The notes beneath the pieces are model-generated. The model had not been told where the DNA came from and did not search any database. It saw only the letters and a program-made list of their open reading frames with translations. DNA of 64,000 nt from assembly GCA_026391795.1 (NCBI GenBank), contig JAPLDI010000007.1, forward strand, positions 101,575 through 165,574, given 5' to 3'. The DNA comes from Bacteroidota bacterium. GTDB lineage: Bacteria; Bacteroidota; Bacteroidia; Bacteroidales; FEN-979. Within the stretch, counting starts at the first letter, position 1. Each line of letters opens with the position of its first letter. A program made the position numbers and the translations under genes. Shown in pieces: positions 25,601 through 32,650 of this stretch.

Positions 25601-25920
25601 CAGGTAAGGCGTGTGGGAACTCCTCCTTCAACAGGGATGGTAAAAACATCCATATTGCCGTCGTACTGACCCGTAAAAGCGATGATCTTTCCGTCGGGTG
25701 AGAAATTCGGGGAAAATTCACCACCCTCCCCGGATGTGAGTCTCGTTACGTTTGATCCGTCCAGGCCTGCAACCCAGAGGTCGTTGGCATAAACAAAAGC
25801 GATATGGGAGTTGCTGACCGACGGGTCAGTCATCATGCGGGATTCACCCGGGTTCTGTGCCCCGGTCATCAATCCTGAGAACAGGAGTAAGGTCATTATA
25901 AGATACTGCAGGGTTTTCAT
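22630..25920 (-). CDS. Tricorn protease-like peptidase (PD40 propellers plus S41 core)
   Basis: 1096 residues with a signal peptide. Residues about 30-520 hold WD40-like PD40 repeats (multiple S-P-D-G-K and W-S-P-D-S motifs). A charged linker rich in K, E and D covers about 545-590. The C-terminal part has the tricorn order: C1-like region with the histidine of V-G-H-S-Y-T-F-G-G, a PDZ-like segment (G-E-Y-L-L-A-V-N-G-V-D-L), and the S41 core with F-N-G-G-G-S and the serine of E-Y-A-G-S-G-G-D. Tricorn homologs trim peptides from other proteases. The signal peptide puts it in the periplasm here. Monocistronic, with a putative promoter just upstream. Confidence 0.9.
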   Translation of the reverse strand: MKTLQYLIMTLLLFSGLMTGAQNPGESRMMTDPSVSNSHIAFVYANDLWVAGLDGSNVTRLTSGEGGEFSPNFSPDGKIIAFTGQYDGNMDVFTIPVEGGVPTRLTWHPDADLARGFSPDGKSVLFSSTRESFSGGLPKFYLVPLTGGFPEKLHKLNGVYGSFSPDGKKIAYNPYYNAFQQWKNYRGGRISFIWICNLPDLAVVKIPQPEGGCNDWRPMWIGDYVYFLSDRNGEFNLFSYDTRSTEIKQLTRFSDFPINSAGYGAGRIIFEQAGYLHLFDLSTNASKQLHIHVPADLPNLRPRFVSAAKNIHYSNISPSGARAVFEARGDIVTVPGEKGDPRNLTNTPGVYERSPAWSPDGKKMAWFSDASGEYQLVVTELGSEGKSKSYPLNGKGFYYNPTWSPDSKMISYTDNGFNLYWIDLASEKIKKIATEPIYDIFGATIPDWSPDSRWITYGMITPTNILRVYLYSLDQDKSYPVTDGLSDCSEPVFDKSGKYLYFFGSTDAGPVRQWFDLSSQDMRMKNSLYIAVLDKTSPNPLLKESDEEKGTEEKSKDADKEKEKDKNKKKDKDKAKEDTAAAAKTVVDTEHLSDRILALPVPAGVYSGLSAGPEKQIYFFENPSPDGNGPGKLHTFSLESKKDNVVLDALNGYVVSFDKSKILYALNDAWFLTKTGDKIEAGKGGLNLEAAQIRIDPPAEWRQMYEDIWRINRDYFYDPGMHGADWPAMKARYEQFLPFLSCRDDFTRLTRWLCSELSVGHSYTFGGEQFRTAKTVPVGLLGADYSVENGRYRFTKIYGGLNWTPELRSPLTEPGVDVKEGEYLLAVNGVDLKAPVSVYSLFENSAGKLTDIRVSPDPDGKDARVVKVVPIESEGDLRNRYWVEDNLKKVTSATNGRVAYVYVPNTANAGHDYFKRYFFPQSDRDAIIIDERFNGGGSLADYIVDILRRPYLNYWATRYGDDIKAPHASIQGPKVMLINEYAGSGGDYLPWSFRQLKLGTLIGKRTWGGLVGILNFPGLMDGGFITAPNVAFWNKDGWRIENEGIAPDIEVEQLPAEVAAGKDPQLEKAIQVVLEELKANPPEKPVQPPYPVKVRK

Positions 25921-25942
25921 AGTTGCTGTTTTTTATTCAGAA

Positions 25943-25950
25943 CAAATATA
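25943..25950 (-). promoter_or_regulatory. Putative -7 promoter element (TATATTTG on minus strand)
   Basis: Exact TAnnTTTG match on the minus strand, 23 bases upstream of the tricorn-like gene. A TTTG on the same strand lies 25 bases further up, slightly more than the usual spacing. Confidence 0.4.
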
Positions 25951-26153
25951 ATTACATCCTTTAAAAAATTAATAACAAATCGGCAAACTCATTTCTCTGT
26001 TCAATAAGATCTCAGAATTATTTTCTGGGGCAATTTGTCACCCCGAGTTTGTGAAGTCCTTTAGTACTTGCTACTTCCCTTCTTTTTCATAAAAGTCAAC
26101 TGCCGTTCCAAAAAAAATGTATGCCTATGTGGAATATTTCTAAATAACGGAAG

Positions 26154-26161
26154 TATCTTTG
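26154..26161 (+). promoter_or_regulatory. Putative -7 promoter element (TATCTTTG)
   Basis: Exact TAnnTTTG match about 98 bases upstream of the serine hydrolase gene. The 338-base divergent gap (25921-26258) holds this element, the opposite one for the tricorn gene, and nothing else that I can recognise. Confidence 0.4.
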
Positions 26162-26258
26162 TCCCGCCCCTGCATAAATCAGGAATGTATAAAACAAATA
26201 AAAAACCTTCATTCTGAATACTAAACAAAAGTCAATATTTCATTCAAAAACAAATGTC

Positions 26259-27770
26259 ATGCTAACTTCTCAGACAATCCATAACAAACCGGTTTCAAAT
26301 ATTGATTTCTTCAAACCAAGCCTATGGGCCCTTATTCTTTTGATACTCCTTACCCAAGCTTGTAAAAAATCATCGGATACAACACCGGCACCTGTTACAT
26401 TGCCAGTCCTGTCCACAACTGCTGTAACCGATATCTCATCGACCGGAGCAACCAGCGGAGGAAATATAACCAGCGAGGGCAGCTCTCCGGTCACTTCCCG
26501 GGGAGTTGTATGGGGAACAAGCAGCAACCCAACCATCGTTCTTCCAACCAAAACCTCTGATGGATCAGGAAGTGGAATCTTTACCAGCAATCTGACAGGT
26601 TTGACATCGGGTGCCAGATATTATGTAAGAGCTTATGCCACGAGCAGTTCCGGGACAGCCTATGGAAATGAGCAAACATTTACCGCCACTGCTATTGTTC
26701 AGAATGATATTCCGGTTCTTGATGGCAAGATTGCAGCGTTCATGAGTACATACAATATACCCGGTGCCTCGCTGGCCGTGAGTAAAAATGGCAAATTGGT
26801 GTATATGAAGGGATACGGTTTTGCCGATCAGGGTGCCAGTACATATGTCACACCGGCTTACCGGTTCCGGCTGGCAAGTGTAACCAAGACTTACACGGGA
26901 GTTGCCATTATGAAATTGTTTCAGGAAGGAAAACTCGATCTGGATGGAAAAGTATTCGGCGCCGGATCAATATTGGGTACAGATTTCGGGACGCCTCCTT
27001 ATAACCCGAACCTGACGGCAATCACTGTACGCATGCTGTTGCAGCATATTACAGGAGCCTGGGGTGCTGCAACCGGTGGTGATGTTATCGACCAGAACCC
27101 GGCCTTTACTAACAAACAACAACTTGACTGGATCATTGACACGCGGCCCATGCCTGATGCGCCCGGGTCTGTTTTTGATTATAGCAATATCAACTATTTC
27201 ATCCTGGGGCGTATCATTGAAAAAATTACCGGACAGACATATTATGACTATATCCATAGCATCATGACCCTTATTGGTGCGACCGACACTGAAGCTGCCG
27301 ACAAAACCCTGGCGGAAAGAAAACCACTTGAAGTGGTTTACTATGGTCAGGGGACTGATGCTCCCTATGTTTATAACATTGCATTTCCGCGAAGAGATGC
27401 GGATGCAGGGTTAATCGCAACTGCAAAAGATCTATTAAAACTCATAACGGCCGTGGATGGATTCAATACCCGCCCGGATATCCTGAATGCATCTACAATA
27501 ACTCAGTTTATTACCCCGTCATCGGTCTTTTCGGGTTATGCATGCGGGATTGGCATCTGGAGTGCCCAGAATCTCTGGTTTAACGATGGTTCCCTGCCCG
27601 GAACCCGGAGCTGGTTTATGCGTCATGATAATGGAATGTGTGTGGCAATTTTATTGAATTCGAGGCCGGATGTTGATCCCGGTAACGCATTTGCCTACGC
27701 TTTTCAGGCGCTGGAACTTGATATTGTCACAAACGCCTCTTATTCCTGGCAGGATATCGACCAGTTTTAG
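26259..27770 (+). CDS. Serine hydrolase (class C beta-lactamase-related) lipoprotein with N-terminal FN3-like domain
   Basis: 503 residues. A lipoprotein signal with L-T-Q-A-C (cysteine 35) is followed by an Fn3/Ig-like domain (about 50-145; A-T-S-G-G-N-I, V-W-G-T-S-S-N-P, A-R-Y-Y-V-R-A-Y-A). The S12 peptidase/AmpC-like domain (150-503) has the nucleophile motif S207-V-T-K210 and Y308-S-N310. The third motif, usually H/K-T-G, reads N-D-G near residue 448 (F-N-D-G-S-L-P-G-T). Family members are D-Ala-D-Ala peptidases, esterases or beta-lactamase relatives. The altered third motif and an adhesive-type N-terminal domain speak against a standard beta-lactamase. Confidence 0.85.
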   Translation: MLTSQTIHNKPVSNIDFFKPSLWALILLILLTQACKKSSDTTPAPVTLPVLSTTAVTDISSTGATSGGNITSEGSSPVTSRGVVWGTSSNPTIVLPTKTSDGSGSGIFTSNLTGLTSGARYYVRAYATSSSGTAYGNEQTFTATAIVQNDIPVLDGKIAAFMSTYNIPGASLAVSKNGKLVYMKGYGFADQGASTYVTPAYRFRLASVTKTYTGVAIMKLFQEGKLDLDGKVFGAGSILGTDFGTPPYNPNLTAITVRMLLQHITGAWGAATGGDVIDQNPAFTNKQQLDWIIDTRPMPDAPGSVFDYSNINYFILGRIIEKITGQTYYDYIHSIMTLIGATDTEAADKTLAERKPLEVVYYGQGTDAPYVYNIAFPRRDADAGLIATAKDLLKLITAVDGFNTRPDILNASTITQFITPSSVFSGYACGIGIWSAQNLWFNDGSLPGTRSWFMRHDNGMCVAILLNSRPDVDPGNAFAYAFQALELDIVTNASYSWQDIDQF

Positions 27771-27797
27771 GATTATTGTTTCTGTTAGTCCTTCGTG

Positions 27798-27827
27798 AAT
27801 CACGGGTATGAACCCAAGGGCAAACCC
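27798..27827. repeat. Dispersed 30-base intergenic repeat, copy A
   Basis: This 30-base stretch (begins AATCACGGGTATGAACCC) is 28/30 identical to 36863-36892. Both copies lie just after or between genes. The first ten bases occur a third time at 2483-2492. See the second copy. Confidence 0.5.
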
Positions 27828-28087
27828 GTGTCCTGCCCTGTCCACTTCCACATAAGGAAAAGGAATGAAGGGGATGAGGTGAATAGTCAATAGTGAATAC
27901 AGCTCCTTCAGAGAAATCCTATATTGAGATTATGACAAGATGAGTTTTCATCATGCCACCTGTGAAAAGTTTCTTACATTTTTTTGTAATATTGTATCTG
28001 TTCTACAGCAGGATAAAGGAAGGGGTGGAATTTGAAGATCCTTCATTGGCATCCCTGTCAAATAAAATAACCGACAAGGACAACGAT

Positions 28088-28477
28088 ATGAACATGATTA
28101 AAAAAACGATTTTACCTGTTATCCTGGCAACAGCCTGGATCAGCCTCTCTGAATTTGTGCGAAATGAATTCCTGGTAAAATCGTTCTGGACAGACCATTA
28201 CAAGGCACTTGGGCTTACCTTCCCTTCAGCACCCATAAACGGGGCGCTATGGGGTGTATGGTCGCTTTTTTTTGCGGTGGCAATATTTATTCTTGCAAAA
28301 AAATTCACCCTGATCCAGACCACATTTCTTTCCTGGTTTGTCGGGTTTGTCCTGATGTGGGTTGTCATTGGCAACCTGGCTGTTCTGCCATACGGCCTTT
28401 TGGTGTATGCTATCCCACTAAGTATCCTTGAATCATTCATTGCCGCCTGGATCATCAAATACTTCCAGGGTAAATAA
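28088..28477 (+). CDS. Small four-helix membrane protein, function unknown
   Basis: 129 residues from the ATG at 28088, which starts M-N-M-I-K-K-T-I and has an AAGGA-like site 8-13 bases upstream. A longer open frame reaches back to 27953, but its extra 45 residues are polar and unlike a membrane protein start. Four hydrophobic segments are seen (about 5-20, 45-68, 75-98, 103-125). The general look is that of DUF1761-type small membrane proteins, without a firm match. A 28-codon ORF starts 13 bases downstream, then a C39-like lipoprotein gene; the three appear to be one operon. Confidence 0.6.
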   Translation: MNMIKKTILPVILATAWISLSEFVRNEFLVKSFWTDHYKALGLTFPSAPINGALWGVWSLFFAVAIFILAKKFTLIQTTFLSWFVGFVLMWVVIGNLAVLPYGLLVYAIPLSILESFIAAWIIKYFQGK

Positions 28478-28490
28478 AATCCATCAGAAC

Positions 28491-28577
28491 ATGTACGTTC
28501 TCATCGCCATCTTTATCCTTGATGTTGTTGCTATAATGGTTTATCATGTTGCAGGCAATAAAAATTATTCCCCATGA
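28491..28577 (+). CDS. Tiny single-helix membrane peptide (28 residues), coupled to the C39-like gene
   Basis: ATG at 28491, stop TGA at 28575-28577. The product reads M-Y-V-L-I-A-I-F-I-L-D-V-V-A-I-M-V then a polar tail of eleven residues, so it is one membrane helix with an internal aspartate. Its stop overlaps the start of the next gene in an ATGA arrangement, and it begins 13 bases after the previous gene, which supports translation and coupling. It resembles the N-terminal helix of PLD-nuclease-type small proteins, but no family can be assigned at this length. Confidence 0.5.
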   Translation: MYVLIAIFILDVVAIMVYHVAGNKNYSP

Positions 28578-29173
28578 AAAAAACCTTTTTCATCCTGTTC
28601 ATCTCCGTCGGGTTATCTGCCTGTTCAGACAAAGAGGTCAGGCTCCGGGATTTTCCAATCACGCGGCAGGCTTTCGAATACAGCTGCGGCCCTTCTGCAG
28701 TCCAGGCCGTCATGGCCTATTACGGAGAAGAATTCCGGGAATCAGAATTACTCCCGCTATTGAAAACAGGAAAAGATGACGGGACCTATACCAAAGATAT
28801 CGTTAAATTTCTTCATTACCAGGGGTTATCGACACAGTTAAAATACGGGATGACGACGGAGGAACTGTTCCGTTTCATTGATAAAAATATCCCTGTTATT
28901 GTACTGATCCAGGCATGGGGCAGCGAGGAAAACTTTAAGAACAATTATAAAGAGTGCTGGGACGATGGCCATTTTGTTGTGGTAATCGGATATACAGACA
29001 AGAATGTGCTGATCAGCGACCCGGCGTTGTTTACGGAAGGCTTTATCCCTGTCGGGGAATTCAGGAACCGCTGGCATGACCTCGATGAAGGTCAAAAGAC
29101 CTACCAGCTCGGGATTGCGGTTTATGGAAAGAAGCCAAACTTTGTTGAGGAGAAGATGGAACGGATAAAATGA
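28574..29173 (+). CDS. C39-like papain-fold peptidase lipoprotein
   Basis: 199 residues. The lipoprotein signal ends G-L-S-A-C (cysteine 17). The papain-like C39 fold is visible: C38 in Y-S-C-G-P-S-A-V-Q-A-V, H133 in D-G-H-F-V-V-V-I-G-Y, and D149 in L-I-S-D-P-A. This is a free-standing domain, not joined to an ABC exporter, as in many envelope-linked C39-like proteins. It could cut or bind small peptides at the membrane. It overlaps the 28-residue ORF by four bases. The substrate is unknown; the neighbouring peptide is one candidate, as speculation. Confidence 0.8.
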   Translation: MKKTFFILFISVGLSACSDKEVRLRDFPITRQAFEYSCGPSAVQAVMAYYGEEFRESELLPLLKTGKDDGTYTKDIVKFLHYQGLSTQLKYGMTTEELFRFIDKNIPVIVLIQAWGSEENFKNNYKECWDDGHFVVVIGYTDKNVLISDPALFTEGFIPVGEFRNRWHDLDEGQKTYQLGIAVYGKKPNFVEEKMERIK

Positions 29174-29250
29174 AATGATCCATTCCTGTCCGCTTGCCCG
29201 GTTTTTTAAGGATGCCAGGTTTTGCCCTGTTAAGACCGGGCTCATGACTG

Positions 29251-29269
29251 CCGGGATCATGGATCCCGG
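29251..29269. repeat. Perfect short inverted repeat
   Basis: Arms CCGGGATC and GATCCCGG around ATG, in the 191-base gap between the C39-like gene and gldA. No T run follows on either strand, so an intrinsic terminator is unlikely; it could be a weak stem at the end of the upstream transcript. Confidence 0.4.
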
Positions 29270-29332
29270 ATGCCCCCTGTAAATGTTAATATTTTTTAAC
29301 TGAATTTTTTTTTACATAAAAAAAATTCAAAA

Positions 29333-29340
29333 TATTTTTG
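29333..29340 (+). promoter_or_regulatory. Putative -7 promoter element of the gld operon (TATTTTTG)
   Basis: Exact TAnnTTTG match 24 bases upstream of the gldA start at 29365, in a long A/T tract. It supports the shorter gldA start, since the longer open frame would begin within this element. Confidence 0.5.
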
Positions 29341-29364
29341 TGCGATTTTTTTAAACCAGCAATT

Positions 29365-30297
29365 ATGGACGTACGTGTTGAAAACATTACCAAAACCTAT
29401 GGATTTCAAAAGGCGGTCGACAATATCTCATTTAATGTGAATCAGGGGGAGATTGTTGGTTTCCTGGGGCCTAATGGTGCCGGGAAGACCACGACCATGA
29501 AGATCATCACCTGCTTCATGCCACCCAACGAAGGGGATGTCAAGGTGGGGGGTATTTCCATTCTGTCTAACCCGGAAAGGGTGAAGAAGCATATCGGTTA
29601 TCTTCCTGAGACCAACCCTCTTTACAAGGAGATGCCGGTTGTTGATTACCTGAAATTTGTAGCCGAGATCCAGGGTGTTCCAAAAGGAAAAATCCGGGAA
29701 AGGATCCTTGAAATGATCCAGGTCTGCGGGCTCAGGGGAGAGAAGCACAAAAAGATCGGTGAGCTCTCAAAAGGATACCAGCAGCGGGTGGGACTTGCAC
29801 AGGCCATGATCCATGATCCCGATGTGCTCATCCTCGATGAGCCGACCTCCGGTCTTGACCCGAACCAGATCGTAGAGATCAGGGAACTGATCAAGAAGAT
29901 CGGAAAGGAAAAAACGGTGATCCTCTCTTCCCATATTCTTGCAGAAGTGGAGGCCACGTGCGACCGTATCCTGATCGTAAGCGAAGGGAAGCTGGTTGCC
30001 GACGGAACGGCTTCCACACTCCGGAAACAGGCCCAGAACAAGGAAATTGTCAAAGTAACCATCGAAGACGGTGAACGCAATGAGGTTTTTCGGACATTGC
30101 AGAAACTGGAAACCGTCGAGCTTGTTGATCTGCTTCCAAATTACACCCAGGCATTTGAAGTGCAGAGCAAGGCAGATCGCTCCTCCCGGAGAGCTATCTT
30201 CAAGCTGTGTGTGGAAAAAGGCTGGACCCTGACCGAAATGACACCGGTGGAGAGGAAACTGGAAGAGGTGTTCAGGGATTTTACCGTCAACAATTAA
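29365..30297 (+). CDS. gldA: ABC transporter ATP-binding protein, GldA type
   Basis: 310 residues from the ATG at 29365 (M-D-V-R-V-E-N-I-T-K-T-Y-G). Walker A G-P-N-G-A-G-K-T at 35-42, signature L-S-K-G-Y-Q-Q-R, Walker B V-L-I-L-D-E-P-T-S-G-L-D-P, and switch histidine in S-S-H-I-L. About 90 residues follow the ATPase domain, as in GldA. In Flavobacterium, GldA with GldF and GldG is needed for gliding, although related gldAFG sets occur in non-gliding Bacteroidota as a general ABC system. It heads a four-gene plus-strand operon with gldF, gldG and a DUF4340 gene. Confidence 0.88.
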   Translation: MDVRVENITKTYGFQKAVDNISFNVNQGEIVGFLGPNGAGKTTTMKIITCFMPPNEGDVKVGGISILSNPERVKKHIGYLPETNPLYKEMPVVDYLKFVAEIQGVPKGKIRERILEMIQVCGLRGEKHKKIGELSKGYQQRVGLAQAMIHDPDVLILDEPTSGLDPNQIVEIRELIKKIGKEKTVILSSHILAEVEATCDRILIVSEGKLVADGTASTLRKQAQNKEIVKVTIEDGERNEVFRTLQKLETVELVDLLPNYTQAFEVQSKADRSSRRAIFKLCVEKGWTLTEMTPVERKLEEVFRDFTVNN

Positions 30298-30345
30298 TTT
30301 CTCACAAACCTAACAACAGAAAAGAATCTTTTTCAATCAAATCAT

Positions 30346-31071
30346 ATGGAAAAAATCTGGATAATCACAAAACGCGAATTAAGGTCATTTTTCGATTCCC
30401 TGATGGCCTATGTCATGATCGTGCTCTTCCTGGGGTTCAGCGGGTTTTTCACCTGGATCTTCGGGAATGATGTGTTCATGGTGAACCAGGCAAGCCTTCA
30501 GTCCTTTTTCGGGATTGCATTCTGGACCCTTTTCTTTTTTATTCCGGCTGTTACAATGGGTCTCCTGGCCGATGAGCGAAAATCGGGCACACTGGAACTG
30601 CTCGTCACAAAGCCTGTCAGCGACTGGCAGATCATCCTCGGGAAATTCCTGGCCGCTTTCCTCCTGATCTGCATCACACTGGCACTGACCCTGCCCTATT
30701 ATTTTACTGTCGCCTCCATCGGTAAAATCGATCATGGCGCAGTCTGGATGGGCTATCTCGGACTGCTGTTCATGAGCGCCTGTTATATCAGCATCGGCCT
30801 GTTTGCAAGCAGTGTGACCAATAACCAAATCGTTGCCTTCCTGATTGCCTTGTTCGCAGGGATTTTCTTTCATCTCATTTTCGGACTAGCCAGCAGTGGC
30901 TCGGGCGGATGGTTTTCCGGGATCCTCAACTTCCTAAGCCTGTCAACTCATTTTGAAAGCATGTCGCGGGGTGTGATTGATTCCAAAGACATCTTTTATT
31001 TCCTCTCTGTAATCCTGCTCGGACTTGTGGGCACGGAAATCATGTTATCAAAAAGAAATCTCTCAAATTAA
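30346..31071 (+). CDS. gldF: ABC transporter permease, GldF type
   Basis: 241 residues with six membrane segments. The start M-E-K-I-W-I-I-T-K-R-E-L-R-S-F-F is the usual amphipathic N-terminus of ABC-2 permeases of the GldF/NosY group. The A-D-E-R-K-S-G-T-L-E-L-L motif near residue 75-88 is the coupling element that contacts the ATPase. It lies 48 bases after gldA and 34 before gldG. It should form the membrane part of the GldAFG complex; the cargo is unknown. Confidence 0.88.
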   Translation: MEKIWIITKRELRSFFDSLMAYVMIVLFLGFSGFFTWIFGNDVFMVNQASLQSFFGIAFWTLFFFIPAVTMGLLADERKSGTLELLVTKPVSDWQIILGKFLAAFLLICITLALTLPYYFTVASIGKIDHGAVWMGYLGLLFMSACYISIGLFASSVTNNQIVAFLIALFAGIFFHLIFGLASSGSGGWFSGILNFLSLSTHFESMSRGVIDSKDIFYFLSVILLGLVGTEIMLSKRNLSN

Positions 31072-31105
31072 CCTCAGGGATCGAAACCCATAATCTTCCA
31101 TCGTT

Positions 31106-32626
31106 ATGAAAAATAAAAAATCGATTCTCACCTATATCCTTTTATTCGCCGGAATTATTATCGTTGTCAATATCCTTTCAGACCGGTTTTTCCTTCGGCT
31201 TGATTTTACTGCGGATAAACGATATACCCTCAGCGAGGCGACCAAAGATATCCTGCATTCCCTGAATCAGACCGTGACTGTAACGGCCTATTTCAGCGAA
31301 GAGATCCCTCCTGATTTTTCGAAGGTCCGCAGGGACTTTAAGGAAACCCTGATTGAGTATTCGAACCGGTCAAAAGGCAATGTGGTTTTTGAATTCATCA
31401 ATCCCAACAAGGATGAAGCTACTGAACAGAAAGCCATGCAGGAAGGCATCAATCCTGTGATGATCAATATGCGCGACAAAGACCAGGTGAAGCAGCAGAA
31501 AGCGTACATGGGTGCAGTTCTTCATTATGGCGACAAAAAGGAGGTGATCCCCTTCATTCAGCCCGGAGCGGCCATGGAATACAGCCTTTCAACCAGCATT
31601 AAAAAAATGACGGTTGACAATAAACGGAAAATAGGAGTTCTTACCGGGCACGGGGAGGCCTCCATGAATTCCATGCCCCAGGTGATGCAGTCGCTTTCGG
31701 TTCTCTACGATGTGGAACCGGTCGACCTGAAAGATGCATCGCTGAAGCTCGAAAACTACAAGACACTGATCATTGTCAGGCCGAAAGATACGATCCCGGA
31801 TGACCAGCTGATGAAACTGGATCAGTACCTTTCCCTGGGAAAAAACATCTACATCGCCATGAACCGTGTAGACGGCAATTTTCAGAACCTGACAGGAACA
31901 GCAGTGAGTACAGGCCTTGAAAAATGGCTTGAGAAAAAAGGAGTGAAGGTGACTCCCGGTTTCATCGTTGACCAGAATTGCGGGAGCATCATGGTAAATC
32001 AGCAGCAGGGTGTGATGACGTTCCAGTCGAGCCTTCGTTTCCCTTACCTGCCCCTGATCACTAAATTTGCATCCACACCGGCTACCAAGGGGCTGAACTC
32101 CGTTCTCCTCCAGTTTGCAAGCCCGATTGAGTATACCTCTACCAGGAACGATGTCTCCTTTACTGTTCTGGCTTCAACGTCGGAAAAATCCGGAACCGAA
32201 AACCTGCCTGTCTCTTTCAACATCAACCGGAACTGGCAGGAAAAGGATTTCCCGTTGTCGGGCCTTACGGTGGCGGGAATCCTGTCGGGAAAGATCTCAG
32301 GCAACCTGACCTCGAAGATCATCGTGGTTTCCGATGGCGATTTTCCCATCAACGGGGAAGGACGCGAAGCCCGGCAGATACAACCCGACAACCTGAACTT
32401 TTTTGTCAATGCCATCGACTGGCTTTCGGATGATACCGGCTTGATTGATCTGCGGTCGAAGGAGGTGAATTCAAGGCCGATTGACCAGATGGAAGCAGGC
32501 AAAAAAGCTTTTCTGAAGTACCTGAACTTTTTACTTCCGCTGCTCCTTATCATCGGATACGGGTTTTTCCGCTGGCAGCAGCGGAGGAACCTGAGAATAA
32601 AAAGGATGAATGAAAATTACATCTGA
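31106..32626 (+). CDS. gldG: GldG-type ABC transporter auxiliary subunit
   Basis: 506 residues: one N-terminal helix (about 8-28), a long extracytoplasmic region and a C-terminal helix (about 475-492) followed by a basic tail (R-R-N-L-R-I-K-R). Typical for the family are F-T-A-D-K-R-Y-T-L-S near residue 35, the early V-T-V-T-A-Y-F-S segment, G-V-L-T-G-H-G-E-A near 180, and V-V-S-D-G-D-F-P-I-N near 410. GldG is the periplasmic partner of GldA and GldF. Gene order and spacing agree. Confidence 0.87.
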   Translation: MKNKKSILTYILLFAGIIIVVNILSDRFFLRLDFTADKRYTLSEATKDILHSLNQTVTVTAYFSEEIPPDFSKVRRDFKETLIEYSNRSKGNVVFEFINPNKDEATEQKAMQEGINPVMINMRDKDQVKQQKAYMGAVLHYGDKKEVIPFIQPGAAMEYSLSTSIKKMTVDNKRKIGVLTGHGEASMNSMPQVMQSLSVLYDVEPVDLKDASLKLENYKTLIIVRPKDTIPDDQLMKLDQYLSLGKNIYIAMNRVDGNFQNLTGTAVSTGLEKWLEKKGVKVTPGFIVDQNCGSIMVNQQQGVMTFQSSLRFPYLPLITKFASTPATKGLNSVLLQFASPIEYTSTRNDVSFTVLASTSEKSGTENLPVSFNINRNWQEKDFPLSGLTVAGILSGKISGNLTSKIIVVSDGDFPINGEGREARQIQPDNLNFFVNAIDWLSDDTGLIDLRSKEVNSRPIDQMEAGKKAFLKYLNFLLPLLLIIGYGFFRWQQRRNLRIKRMNENYI

Positions 32627-32650
32627 TTCTGAAAGAACAATGTCGAACCT

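Noticed and set aside
27953..28087. Longer N-terminus for the four-helix membrane protein.
   Set aside because: The extra 45 residues are unlike a membrane protein start, and a good ribosome-binding site precedes the ATG at 28088.
29251..29269. Inverted repeat as a terminator of the C39-like gene.
   Set aside because: There is no T run after either arm.
29338..29364. Longer N-terminus for gldA.
   Set aside because: It would begin within the promoter -7 element, and the ATG at 29365 matches the usual GldA start.
30385..30873. 162-codon minus-strand frame antisense to gldF.
   Set aside because: Acidic and glutamine-rich composition arises from the complement of a membrane protein gene. No start signal is present.
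32044..32553. 169-codon minus-strand frame antisense to gldG.
   Set aside because: It lies entirely inside gldG, whose motifs and neighbours are convincing.
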